A stretch of 64,000 bases of DNA from Mactra quadrangularis (lineage: Eukaryota > Mollusca > Bivalvia > Venerida > Mactridae). The stretch spans positions 406,001 through 470,000 of the forward strand of contig CM046294.1 in the NCBI GenBank assembly GCA_025267735.1. The letters run 5' to 3'. The notes beneath the pieces were generated by a model. That model was not told the origin of the DNA. It saw only the letters and a program-made list of their open reading frames with translations, and ran no database searches. Below, piece by piece: positions 53,535 through 63,556 of the stretch; the first letter of the stretch is position 1; every line of letters begins with the position of its first letter. A program made the translations under genes and the position numbers.

Positions 53535-54035
53535 TAAAGGTACTTATTCACTGATTTCAACTTAAATAGCAATTTGTTCTAAAACTATCAAACTTGCGTC
53601 GAAATATTTTTGGAAGCAGGAAAGCAGTGTTTTGATAATGACAATTTTAGTGCAAATTGACAAACAACTACAAATGATGGTGTTGAAATGATGTAGTAAA
53701 TATCTACCCCGTATGTCAGGGTATGGACTGTTTTAGTGCTTTTTGTGACTTTATTGTACATTTTTTGTATTTTATTTATTTATTTCCTCCATTTTTGAAG
53801 AGCATAACATATATACAGTATAGATATAAACACACAAATATATTTACACAGTTACGGATAAATACAAAAAAAAATGCATGCACATGCGATATATAAATAT
53901 GAGTGAATATATGTCAGCAACATATATGTCAGTTTGCATTAAAGTAATAAGAATATTTTTTTTACACAATTACAGACACTGAATGGCATTTTGAAATTAT
54001 AGAAAAAATATACCAAATCTATGAACTAGTGCCTT
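53535..54035 (-). repeat. dispersed repeat, inverted partner of 36985-37290
   Basis: AAAGGTACTTATTCACTGAT, TACAAATGATGGTGTTGAAA, CTACCCCGTATGTCAGGGTA, TTTTAGTGCTTTTTGTGACT and later CACAATTACAGACACTGAAT are the inverse of words at 37288-36990. Between 53770 and 53930 this copy has about 160 bp of extra AT-rich sequence absent from the other. Confidence 0.75.
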
Positions 54036-54229
54036 TAAAACAGTTTTGTCATCTTAATGCCAATAACCTCCCAGCTACTTTCTTACAAACAACTTAAGTC
54101 ACATTGAATCATTAATAATGTATACTTGTATGTTGTTTTGTACGGAGAAATCTTTCCACATTGACCAGCAATGACATTTGACTTTGTTAAACTGAGTCTT
54201 GTTTTCATTGAAAACGTTGTGTAGATTTT
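54036..54229. other. intergenic, nothing recognised
   Basis: AT-rich spacer between two repeats. Confidence 0.3.
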
Positions 54230-54513
54230 TTGCTGGGTTTAAACCCTTGTCAACACAGTTTAGGTCATTTTACCACGTCCAGCGCGCCTAACCTAGCTTT
54301 CCTGGACCCTTGTCTATAACTAGTACTCACGTACCTTTCCACAAGGCCGGAAACCTTTCCATATTATCTAATCAATGGAGGAAAATTGACATTATCATCA
54401 AATTTTCATGGAAGGGTATAACCTCCCCGGGTGGAATTCGAACCCGTACCCCATTCGGGACAATACATTTCAAATCCCGGCGCGCTTCCAACTGCGCTAT
54501 CGACCCGGGTTAT
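54230..54513 (-). mobile_element. tRNA-headed SINE, fourth family
   Basis: The minus strand starts CCCGGGTCGATAGCGCAGTT, then GGAAGCGCGC, and has the B-box CGGGTTCGAATTCCACCCGGG. So the acceptor strands CCCGGGT/ACCCGGG pair, but the anticodon arm is disrupted. The 3' end reads GTTGACAAGGGTTTAAACCC then AGCAAAAAA, similar in style to the tRNA-Lys-type SINE tail. Interpreted as a SINE rather than a tRNA gene because the central region is too long. Confidence 0.55.
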
Positions 54514-55076
54514 GTTGAGTAGGGGATTCTATATACAGTTTTGAAGCTAGGTCACGTTTTAAGGAGACAAATTTTGTGCTTTGGTTTGTTCCTTCCTAAC
54601 CTTTGATGAGGAGTTAAATGCATCGTTTCTATGGCGAAAAGGAGTTAAGGGATGGTAGGAACCATGACACACATTTAACAACGCTAAATTTCATAACACG
54701 CAAATTTAACAACGCTAAACTTCTTAAAATGTCTTTATATGGCGCAAAACGAAAGAAAGCAGCTTGAATGCCGACTATGAACACCCTGGCGTCCTGTAAA
54801 TCCTGTTTAAATTTCTTATCTTTGTCTGAACGACGTACTATTGATTCTAGCAGCGAGTTACTACAAACACTAGTATTTGCTCTCATGTATGCATATGGCT
54901 TACAAAAGTTCAAATAACATTATTAATTATTAATATAATAATTTATGAACACACTCCTGAGATTATTGGAGTTATTATGATACCAGATGACAAGTAATGT
55001 GTTCATATGATTGTATTGTACTCAGATTGAAAATGTTGCAAAATAAAACCAAAAGAACAGTATGCATGGTGGACAT
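54514..55076. other. intergenic, no gene seen
   Basis: The 94-codon minus frame at 54629-54913 has near-random composition and contains a local duplication of ATTTAACAACGCTAAA. Not called. Confidence 0.35.
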
Positions 55077-55456
55077 TAGGGATGAAACAATGACAATATA
55101 TCGATATAATATCGATATGTATCGTGGCTCTGCACGATATATCGCGATAAGACCCTGACATTCGTAATCAGGGGATTGTATTTTCAATGGCGACAAGTTT
55201 GCTGTATTTGTTCAAGAAATGTAATCTCTGTGACTGTATGTAAAATCCGAAGTTTGGACTACTCAATCCGCAGCTTGAAACAACTCAACCCTTGGACAAC
55301 CCGTGATCATAAATGAACGAATGTGAATTATTGTAATTTTACAATAACTACCCGTATCGTAGCGTATCGTAGCGTAGCGTATCGTAAATAATCATAGCAT
55401 GTATATTTGTACGGATATGTAACTTATCGTGTGATCAACGTATCGTCTCATCCCTA
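55077..55456. mobile_element. 380-bp hAT-like nonautonomous element
   Basis: Termini TAGGGATGAAACAATG and inverse of CGTCTCATCCCTA share TAGGGATGA.AC. The flanking octamers GTGGACAT (55069-55076) and GTGGATAT (55457-55464) agree at 7 of 8 positions. An 8-bp duplication with TAGGGATG-type ends fits the hAT superfamily. The interior has ATCGATAT palindromes and a short tandem of GTATCGTAGC at 55352-55387. A second copy, damaged at the left end, is at about 61237-61609. Confidence 0.7.
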
Positions 55457-55490
55457 GTGGATATACGACGTGACTAAATATTAGAAATCT

Positions 55491-55722
55491 TAGTAAACTG
55501 AAACCTCGCCTAACGACAACACGTATTTTAAGACCATCCCGCTTATTAAACCGATTTTGAAAAGAGTGGGTGTTTTGTTTTATATTTATTGTTATTTAAC
55601 CTCGAAATTAAGACCCTCGCTTATTACGTGAAAATTTTAATGCTTAGTTTGAGATGGAAAGGGTCCCCTCTATTAAGACAACTCCATTATCCTGGTGGTC
55701 CTTAAAGTACAACTGTACTGTA
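55491..55722. mobile_element. pogo/Tigger-like MITE (copy in duplication 1)
   Basis: Left end TAGTAAACTGAAACCTCGCC then TAACGACAAC. Right end GGTGGTCCTTAAAGTACAAC, TGTACTGTA. TTAAGACC words facing inward at both sides (TTTTAAGACCATCCCGCTTA; CCCCTCTATTAAGACAAC) are typical of short Tigger-derived elements. TA at each end may be the target duplication. Confidence 0.6.
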
Positions 55723-56234
55723 TACATTAATCAAATAACTTTCGTATATAAACTCAGCAGCAACTCGATTACAACGAATAAAAAAATACAATAAAACAAT
55801 TATATTGTTATTTATTAACGTCGGTCAATGCGGTTTGTTTACTTTTTTACTAGAATTTATTTGGTCACATGATATTTATGTCAACATTGGTATGTGCAGT
55901 AAAATGCAATTACCCGTTTCTACTATAATTAGTTTATAAACGGATAAAATCATTATCACCCTATCACTAACATTGGTGATGTTGACGTAAATGCTAGTGT
56001 CAAAATTTCATAATAACCATATTTGATTATCGTTTCGTAGTAACGTTTCTATAATATGGACCTGATCACGTGATCACGACGTCACATGGTCATATGTTAC
56101 CAACATGGTAAATGTATGTGACTGAAATCGATAGATATACTTAAACACTTCTTTGAAATGCACAAACATTTGATGGTACAAAGCCCTTACATACATGCAT
56201 TTACAAAATGCATAAATCCTATAGAGGATTCTTT

Positions 56235-56546
56235 GTTTGTTTTGTTGGGTTTAACGCCATAGCAACACGTTGTATAGGTCATATAACGGCGGTCAGTCAA
56301 CCTACTCACTCCTCCTGGAAAGGCTAAATCTCTGGATTTAGCTGTTAACCAACTACTAAGCACATACTTTTGTCAGTGACTGACTTTTGCCCTACATAAT
56401 TAAGAATCATTGATAGGAGGGAGAATAGTCGTAGAAATAATTTCATGACCAAGCTCCACGAAAGTATGCCCCGCCCGGGAATCGAATCCACGACCCCACA
56501 ATCAGTAGACTTGCGTGCTACCAACTGAGATTACCGGGCGGCATAA
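56235..56546 (-). mobile_element. full-length SINE with tRNA-Lys-like head and TSD
   Basis: The complete element, with head GCCGCCCGGTAATCTCAGTT on the minus strand and tail GGCGTTAAACCCAACAAAAC, AAACAAA. A 10-bp direct repeat AGGATTCTTT flanks it (56225-56234 and 56547-56556), the mark of LINE-mediated retroposition. The duplicate at 62391-62697 keeps AGGATTCAT / AGGATTCTT, so the insertion came before the 2.7-kb duplication. Confidence 0.85.
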
Positions 56547-57214
56547 AGGATTCTTTAAGATAGGTCCGAGTTATAAGACTGATTCGCTGCTGTTCCTGAT
56601 ATGTTTGCTTACACCATTTTAGAACTGTGAAATAACATTTTATCACTACCCGCCCCCCTCCTCCTGAAATTTTCAAAATATACCCGTCTATAAGTGTATA
56701 ACATAGATATAATGGGTTTTATTATAAATATATTGCTTTATTCTGCGAACAGTAAGTAATGTGGTCGTGGTTCGAAAGTTTGGACCCCCAAGAAAAACTT
56801 TGGATCCCCCAGAAAAGTTTGAACCCTCCCCTCCCCCCCCCTAGAAAGAAATCCTGGATCCGCCCCTATAAAGTTTACATGGTACATTATCACCAACGGT
56901 CATTACCACAATAATTTATGGGATAATATTTAAATAACAAGTATCAATGTTTAGGGAGTGTCCAGTTTAAGGTAGTTAGCCAGGCCGAGCATTTGGGTTT
57001 GGGATACACACATAGAAGTGTACGTATAAAACTCTGAATGGAGTGAAAACTCGACTGTGTATCTGGCACAGTGTAGCATTGAAATATGATGCAATAAATA
57101 GCATAGTTTATAATTAATTAAACAAAATTTTACTGCGAGACATCTAGTTTGTACTCGTTATTTTGGCTTGATTGTGGAACAATTTCTTTCAAATTAGATT
57201 AATTGCTTTTGGGT

Positions 57215-57400
57215 CCGCTTCCTTATCCCCTCCCCACTTATCCCATACTGAGATAGAATAGAATTCCCATAGAATAAAGTGTCATGATCACGCCGGAAGC
57301 AACGAATTTGGTTTTGCAATGGGTTCGAACTAACGCGGAGCTTTCTATCCAGTCCAGTAATTAGCATTCCAACGTCGTAAACACTCGACCATTGTCATAG
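57215..57400 (-). mobile_element. SINE with tRNA-Ser-like head, third copy
   Basis: Plus-strand landmarks: CTTCCTTATCCCCTCCCCAC, ACTGAGATAGAATAGAATTC, CACGCCGGAAGCAACGAATT, GCAATGGGTTCGAACTAACG, CCAGTAATTAGCATTCCAAC and CACTCGACCA. It is more diverged than the copy at 17383, with a duplicated ATAGAATA segment not present in the 63370 copy. Confidence 0.6.
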
Positions 57401-57706
57401 AATTATCACAATACTATAAGTCACCTTGATTAGAAGACAGCTCATCACAGACAACAATTGAGAACTCTACTCTCAGGTAAAAAAAGACAAGACGTACAAT
57501 TACAGGTAAAAGTAAGACAGCAGTCTTGTTGCAGTGGCTGATACGATCAATTTGTCAGAGATATGAATGAAATTCTCTGGATTCAAGACTGACAGTATGA
57601 GCCAAGCTTAGAGAATACCTGTATCAAGATTGAAAGTAGCATTACATTTTATAAACGTGAGTCATATGTCTATAAAATCATACCATGTTATGTTTGATTA
57701 ACAGAT

Positions 57707-58560
57707 AAAAATAAGTAAGTGTATATAATATAAGACAATATACATGTATACATGTACATGTATGTATTTTTAACATAGGAACCTCAAGGACATAGCCAGT
57801 ACAATGACTAGGCTGAATTGAGCTAGCTGTTGTAGAGAGGTGACCGTTACATTTGAAGGTACTTTTTACTGCAATATGAAAAAGAGGGGTGCATTTGAGT
57901 TTTATAACATTTGAAGTACATGATTGTATAATATAAGAATATATACACGTATATTTTAAACATAGGAACCGCCCTGGCTCAACCAGCACATGGACCAGGC
58001 TGAATTGGGCTAGCTGTTATGGAGAGGTGAACTTAACATTGGTATGTATTTTTTATTGCAATATGAATGAGGCGCTGCATTTCATTACATTATACGTACA
58101 TGCATGAATGTATTATATAAGAATATATACATATGGTGGCTGATTTATGCCATGTCGTATTTTCGTTTCTTTGCCACGAAGAAACGAAAAGACGAAGATA
58201 CGACATATGTAAGGCGAAAACACGACACATTTTATCTGTTGTATTGTTGTATTTATTTTGTCGTGTGTTCGTTTCTTCGTGGCGAAAAAACGAAGAAACG
58301 AAAAGACGAAGATACGACAAACTATGGATTTGTCGTGTTTTCGATTTTTCGTTTCTTCGCGGCGAAGAAACGAAAATACGACATGGCATAAATCAGCCAC
58401 CATATATACATGTTTTTTTTTATAACAAAAGAACCTCTTTGGCATAGCCAGTACAGGACTATGCTTTATTGTAATTAGATATGTGAAGATAGGCGACTGC
58501 CGTAGGGGAGGGTACTTTTTATTACCATATGCTTGAGAAGGGGTGCATTTGAGTTGGCTA
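57707..58560 (+). repeat. tandem array, three units of about 200 bp, one interrupted
   Basis: Unit landmarks ATAGGAACC, ATAGCCAGTACAATGACTAG, GGCTGAATTGAGCTAGCTGT, GAGAGGTGA, TACTTTTTACTGCAATATGA and GGGTGCATTTGAGTT occur around 57775-57900, 57963-58085 and 58428-58553. The third unit is interrupted by the 271-bp element at 58133. The beginning of the same array is at the right edge of the window (63940-64000). Confidence 0.85.
58133..58403. mobile_element. 271-bp inverted-repeat element with 8-bp TSD
   Basis: The ends ATGGTGGCTGATTTATGCCA and its exact inverse continue into TGTCGTATTTTCGTTTCTT, giving arms of about 40 bases. The direct repeat ATATACAT is at 58125-58132 and 58404-58411. Inside, several alternating copies of CGAAGAAACGAAAAGACGAA and GATACGACA create nested hairpins. 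Because the subrepeats avoid stop codons, all frames are open, but none is a gene. Related tandem units without the insert (for example at 57935-57960) show the empty site. Confidence 0.85.
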
Positions 58561-59514
58561 TTGTACAGTATAATAGTTGTTAATAAGAGATGGCTATTAA
58601 TAGAGATTGGACTGTAATTTATGCCCAGGTAGTGTTTAATACTAAAAACACATGTTGCTCGTCTGTGTGTGTATAGGTACAAGTATATAACTAGCGAAAC
58701 TTTTTGTAACGCACAGGCGGTGTTAAGATTAAGATAATCCTGTAAGAATTTACGGTTAAGGTCTGCTATATAGACCACCTTGATTATATCAAATCATGCA
58801 TTTTTTTGGCGATTTGTAATACTCAAAATCTTAATTTAAGAAGAAAAATGTCCCTGTATTAAAACCCTTCCATTCTATAGAACATGAAAAGAGCTTAACT
58901 AATTATTTTGATATTTTGAATTATTAATATTGCTGGTATTTTATAAATGTGCTGGTATTAGAATTTATATAGAATTTTTTTTTTGAAATAGCTTCTTTTG
59001 AATATTATCCTAGGTTTTGTTAAGTTTTATCTAATTGTCTTACCTCCCCTGACTTAAATATTCACGATTTAAATACAATGTATTCGCTTAAGTATTTCTA
59101 TGCTCATGATCGTTTAGTATAAATTTATGTTAATTTTATAGAATTGCAGATATTTTAGAAATAGTTTATTTGAATTTCTATCCATGGTATACGTCTAACC
59201 GAGGCTTACATGCATATAACTTAATCTAGCTTATTAATGATGACACGTGTTATGTAATGACTTGCCAATACTATAATTTGATATAATCTATGGAATGCTT
59301 CTGATGGTACTCGTGATTATGTGGAGAAGCTTCTTTGAAACCACAGGGTATAACAAATATCATTATACGTTTAATCACGAAAATCTAGGAATTAAATTTC
59401 ATCTTACGATACGCATCCTCCAATACGGTTGCTTACCAGACAGAACTAAGAAGAAAAATCACCTTACGGTACGCGTGTCGATTCAAGATGGATTCAACAC
59501 CTTAATAGCTTTTG
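58561..59514. other. intergenic with MITE relic
   Basis: ACTTAAATATTCACGATTTA and AAGTATTTCTATGCTCATGA at 59049-59108 are likely remains of a CAACTGTCAG-type MITE. The sequence AAGACCACCTTGATTATATC / TAAAACCCTTCCATTCTATA (58769-58880) is probably a Tigger-like relic. No gene. Confidence 0.4.
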
Positions 59515-59597
59515 TGGTTAGGATAAACCCCATAGCAACACATTGTATAGATCATATCACGGCGGTCAGTCAACATACCCATCGTATCAGGTAAGGT
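59515..59597 (-). mobile_element. SINE with tRNA-Lys-like head, 3' tail only
   Basis: GGATAAACCCCATAGCAACA, CATTGTATAGATCATATCAC and GGCGGTCAGTCAAC are the last 80 bases of the family. The 5' part is absent. Confidence 0.6.
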
Positions 59598-59923
59598 TGA
59601 AAGGATCAATAACTAATAGATCATATGTTTTTATACATGAAATAATCGTCTAATACCACATGATTTGCAATACTACTGCATGTACTAATATTGCAACTCA
59701 TGTTATTAGGACGATTTTTTTACATCCAAATACATTTACATAATTTGAGATGAAAATGATCCCCAAATTAAGACTACATGTATTTCTCTATTAAGACCAA
59801 ATGTTAATTCTGATGGTCCTTACAGCAGAACTTCACTGTAAAGCACGAGTACCTAAGAGTAGAGTCTAGACATGTTTCCAAGGATATGAATTTTCCCTCA
59901 ATTACTACAATTGAAATTATTGT
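59598..59923. other. intergenic with Tigger-like relic
   Basis: AATTTGAGATGAAAATGATC, CCCAAATTAAGACTAC, CTCTATTAAGACC and GATGGTCCTTACAGCAGAAC at 59740-59832 match the right half of the element at 55491-55722. The left half is missing. Confidence 0.5.
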
Positions 59924-60102
59924 TACAGTACAACCTCTTCAGAACAACTCCCACTGGGAGGGACTAGAGTGTATTGTTGTTTAGAGGTTGCTGCTCTCCA
60001 GAGGTTAAATTCAATTACAATAAAGCCTTGGGGAAATATTAAAGGCCGTTGTTTTGCAGAGGATTTGCTCTGTAGGGGGCGCTCTACAGAGGTTATACTG
60101 TA
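59924..60102. mobile_element. 179-bp pogo/Tigger-like MITE
   Basis: Ends TACAGTACAACCTCT and inverse of AGAGGTTATACTGTA form a 15-bp inverted repeat with one mismatch, including a TA at each end that is probably the target duplication. Internal words CCCACTGGGAGGGACTAGAG and GAGGTTAAATTCAATT are shared with the decayed copy at 6246. No coding sequence. Confidence 0.75.
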
Positions 60103-60609
60103 TCATTTATTTAATAGTTATGTTCATGTCTGTCACGTGATATATCAGCAGACATAGCTTTATACACTGTTTTATTTCTCCTCAGACTGCAATGTCTTAA
60201 TGCCTGTTTAATAAGCTTAAAACACACTAATTCATACTGGCTGTAATACCTTAATCTAAAGTCAGACGGTTTAAAATATGACACCGTGTTCTCACAAGTA
60301 ATGGTATAGATCGTTAAATACGAAAGGCCGCTTAAACCATCATCACTAAATAATCTAAAGGTAAAACGCAACATACGTATACATTTTGGTCAGAGATTTT
60401 AGAGCATTTGTCGGGGGGATAACACCGTACAAACAGAATGTATAAGTTATATATCGGCAGTTAGCCATTAGGGCATCTGGCTGTAAATACAGGGATGGCC
60501 ACAGGTGGGTTCTATCACTGGATTGAACATACATACATTTAACTTCGTGAAGTATGGTCAAGAAATATTGCTAACATCTATAATTATCAAGCCTTTGACA
60601 TCTTATAAC
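60103..60609. other. intergenic, nothing recognised
   Basis: Low-information sequence. The small minus frames at 60111-60561 are not protein-like. A piece of SINE-like body (ATAACACCGTACAAACAGAATGTATAAG; 60419-60446) may be present. Confidence 0.35.
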
Positions 60610-60880
60610 TTTTTGATAGGGTTTAAAACGACATATCAACGCATTCTACAGCTTATAATAACGCATTATCGTACCCCGCGAGGTTATCAGGATACGAGAA
60701 TCTTGATAGCCTATGAGTACGAGAATCATAATACCGGTGGTGAGCAAACCTACACCCCGCTTCTGAATAGGCTAAATCTCTGGATTTAACTGCATACCAG
60801 TTACTACAATAGGCTCTTGACTGACAACAGATCTACGTGATTTAGTATCAATCCTAGGAAGGAGAATGGCCGTAGACAAA
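60610..60880 (-). mobile_element. SINE with tRNA-Lys-like head, interrupted by a palindrome
   Basis: The tail side (GATAGGGTTTAAAACGACAT, CAACGCATTCTACAG) and body side (GAGCAAACCTACACCCCG, GGCTAAATCTCTGGATTTAA, GGAAGGAGAATGGCCGTAGA) are separated by the 64-bp palindromic element at 60664-60727 and its duplication. The tRNA-like head is lost. Confidence 0.75.
60664..60727. mobile_element. palindromic micro-element nested in a SINE
   Basis: It starts CATTATCGTACC, contains GGTTATCAGGATACGAGAAT and ends CTATGAGTACGAGAATC, an imperfect palindrome of the same family as 20451 and 50853. Flanking nonamers ATAATAACG (60655-60663) and ATAATACCG (60728-60736) agree at 8 of 9 positions. Insertion into a SINE shows that it moves as a unit. 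Confidence 0.75.
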
Positions 60881-60882
60881 TA

Positions 60883-61237
60883 AGGGACCTTAGTCAGTTA
60901 TTTCTCCTTGTATACTCTTCAATTAGGTAGGTACAATTAGCTGGATTATTCGAATTTACCCTTACTTTTCAATGTCAATTTGCCAAAATTAATCTTAAAT
61001 AACTTTTTTGTAAATCATTTAATTTGTTTGAAATTCTAGCTAAGTATTTTTAGGGTAAAGAACTATCTAAATTTCATCACTTCGGCCAATATCTTCATTA
61101 ACAAATAAAATATGAGATGAAATAGTTTGTTATCCTTACATAGGAATTCAATGATAAAATCCGAGGATTCAACTGCAAGGACCTACTTACCAATTAGATT
61201 GCTTCAGATGTTATTAGGGAAAAATAACTGACTAATA
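60883..61237. mobile_element. 365-bp MITE family, copy 3, right end lost
   Basis: Left end AGGGACCTTAGTCAGTTAT and all internal landmarks are present. The right end stops at AATAACTGACTAATACTG, where it meets the damaged left end of the second hAT-like copy. So the breakpoint of the large duplication, or an insertion, lies here. Confidence 0.8.
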
Positions 61238-61643
61238 CTGAGACAATATGGCAATATATCGATATAATATCGATACGTATCGTGGCTATGCACGATATAT
61301 CGCGATAAGACCCTGACATTCGTAATCAGGGGATTGTATTTTCAATGGCGACAAGTTTGCTGTATTTGTTCAAGAAATGTAATCTCTGTGACTGTTTGTA
61401 AAATCCGAAGTTTGTACTACTCAATCCGCAGGTTGAAACAACTCAACCCTTGGACAACCCTTGATCATAAATGAAAGAATGTGAATTATTGTAAATTTAA
61501 AATAACTACCCGTATCGTAGCGTATCGTAGCGTATCGTAAATAATCATAGCATGTATATTTGTACGGATATGTTACGTATCGTGTGATCAACGTATCGTC
61601 TCATCCCTAGTGGATATACGACGTGACTAAATATTAGAAATCT

Positions 61644-61874
61644 TAGTAAACTGAAACCTCGCCTACCGACCACACGTATTTTAAGACCATCCCGCTTATT
61701 AAACCGATTTTGAAAAGAGTGGGATTTTTGTTCTGTATTTATTGTTATTTAACCTCGAAATTAAGACCATCGCTAATAACGTGAAAATTTTAATGCTAAT
61801 TTTGAGATGGTAAGGGTCCCCTCTATTAAGACAACTCCATTAATCTGGTGGTCCTTATAGTGCAACTGTACTAT
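61644..61874. mobile_element. pogo/Tigger-like MITE (copy in duplication 2)
   Basis: The duplicate of 55491-55722, with the same ends and a handful of substitutions. The relationship comes from the large duplication, not from a separate insertion. Confidence 0.6.
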
Positions 61875-62390
61875 ATACATTAATCGAATAACTGTCGTAT
61901 ATAAACTCAGCAGCAACTCGATTACAACGAATAAAGAAATACAACAAAACAATTATATTGTTATTTATTGACGTCGGTCAATGCGGTTTGTTTATTTTTT
62001 ACTAGAATTTATTTGGTCACATGATATTTATGTCCACATTGGTATGTGCAGTAAAATGCAATTACCCGTTTCTACTATAATTAGTTTATATTTACGGATA
62101 AAATCATTATCACCCTATCACTAACATTGCTGATGTTGACGTAAATGCTGGTGTCAAAATTTCATAATAACCGTAATTGGTTATCGTTTCGTAATAACGT
62201 TTCTATAGTATGGACCTGATCACGTGATCACGAGGTCACATGGTCATAATGTTACCAATATGGTAAATGTATGTGACTGAAATCGATAGATATACTTGAA
62301 CACTTCTTTGAAATGCACATACATTTGATGGTACAAAGCCCTTACATACATGCATTTACAAAATGCATAAATCCTAGAGGATTCATTGTT

Positions 62391-62697
62391 TGTTTTGTTG
62401 GGTTTAACGCCATAGCAACACATTGTATAGGTCATTTAACGACGGTCAGTCAACCTACTCACTCCTTTGGAAAGGCTAAATCTCTGGATTTAGCTGTTAA
62501 CCAACTACTAAGCACATACTTTCGTCAGTGACTGACTACTGTCCTACATAATTAAGAATCATTGATAGGAGGGAGAATAGCCGTAAAAATAATTTCATGA
62601 CCAAGCTCCACAAAAGTATGCCCCGCCCGGGAATCGAATCCACGACCCCTCAATCAGTAGACTTGCGTGCTACCAACTGAGCTAACCTGGTGGCATA
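62391..62697 (-). mobile_element. full-length SINE with tRNA-Lys-like head (copy in duplication 2)
   Basis: Same insertion as 56235-56546, duplicated with the surrounding block. The head here has CCAGGTTAGCTCAGTTGGTA, closer to an active A-box than its partner. The closing GCCACCAGG strand shows mutation in the acceptor region. Confidence 0.8.
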
Positions 62698-63369
62698 AAG
62701 GATTCTTTAAGCCTCTGAGATAGGTCCGAATTATAAGACTGATTCGCTGCTGTTCCTGACATGTTTGCTTTCACCATTTTAGAACTGTGAAATAACATTT
62801 TATCACTACCCGCCCCCCTCCTCCTGAAATTTTCAAAATATACCCGTCTATAAGTGTATAGCATAGATATAATGGTTATGTAGTTTTTATTATAAATATA
62901 TTGCTTTATTCTGCAAACAGTAAGTAATGTGGTTGCGGTTTGAGAGTTTAGACCCCCAAGAAAAACTTTGGATCCCCCCTAAAAAAGTTTGAACCCTCCT
63001 CCCCCCCCCCCCCTAGAAAAAAATCCTGGATCCGCCCCTATAAAGTTTACATGGTACATTATCACCAACGGTCATTACCACAATAATGTATGGGATAATA
63101 TTTAAATAACAAGTATCAATGTAGAGGGAGTGTCCAGTTTAAGGTAGTTAGCCAGGCGGAGCATTTGGGTTTGGGATACACACATAGAAGTGTACGTATA
63201 AAACTCTGAATGGAGTAAAAACTCGACTGTGTATCTGGCACAGTGTAGCATTGAAATATGATGCAATAAATAGCATAGTTATATAATTAATTAAACAAAA
63301 TTTTACTGCGAGACTCTGCAAAATTATCTAGTTTGTACTCGTTATTTTGGCTTGATTGTGGAACAAATT

Positions 63370-63556
63370 AGATAAATTGCTTTTGTGTCCGCTTCCTTAT
63401 CCCCCCACCCACTTATCCCATACTGAGCTAGTAGAATAAAGTGCCATGGTCACGCCGGAAGCAACGAATTTGGTTTTGCAATGGGTTCGAACTAACGCGG
63501 AGCTTTCTATCCAGTCCAGTAATTAGCATTCCAACGTCGAAACCACTCGACCATTG
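63370..63556 (-). mobile_element. SINE with tRNA-Ser-like head (copy in duplication 2)
   Basis: Plus-strand landmarks TATCCCCCCACCCACTTATC, ATACTGAGCTAGTAGAATAA, CACGCCGGAAGCAACGAATT and AACTAACGCGGAGCTTTCTA. This copy keeps ACTGAGCTAGTAGAATAA intact and lacks the duplicated ATAGAATA of its partner at 57215, so the partner changed after the duplication. Confidence 0.65.

Larger units (their letters stand above)
55094..57826 (+). repeat. 2.7-kb direct duplication, copy 1
   Basis: Collinear with 61252-64000 over its entire length, at an offset that drifts from 6158 to 6174 through small indels. Both copies contain, in order, the hAT-like interior, a Tigger-like MITE, a tRNA-Lys-type SINE, a C-rich tract with GGATCCGCCCCTATAAAG, a tRNA-Ser-type SINE and the first unit of a tandem array. 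The high identity shows that this happened well after those insertions. Confidence 0.92.

Noticed and set aside
58090..58778. Four or five overlapping frames, up to 221 codons, near 58.1-58.8 kb
   Set aside because: They run over the inverted-repeat element, whose subrepeats lack stops; opposite-strand frames mirror each other.
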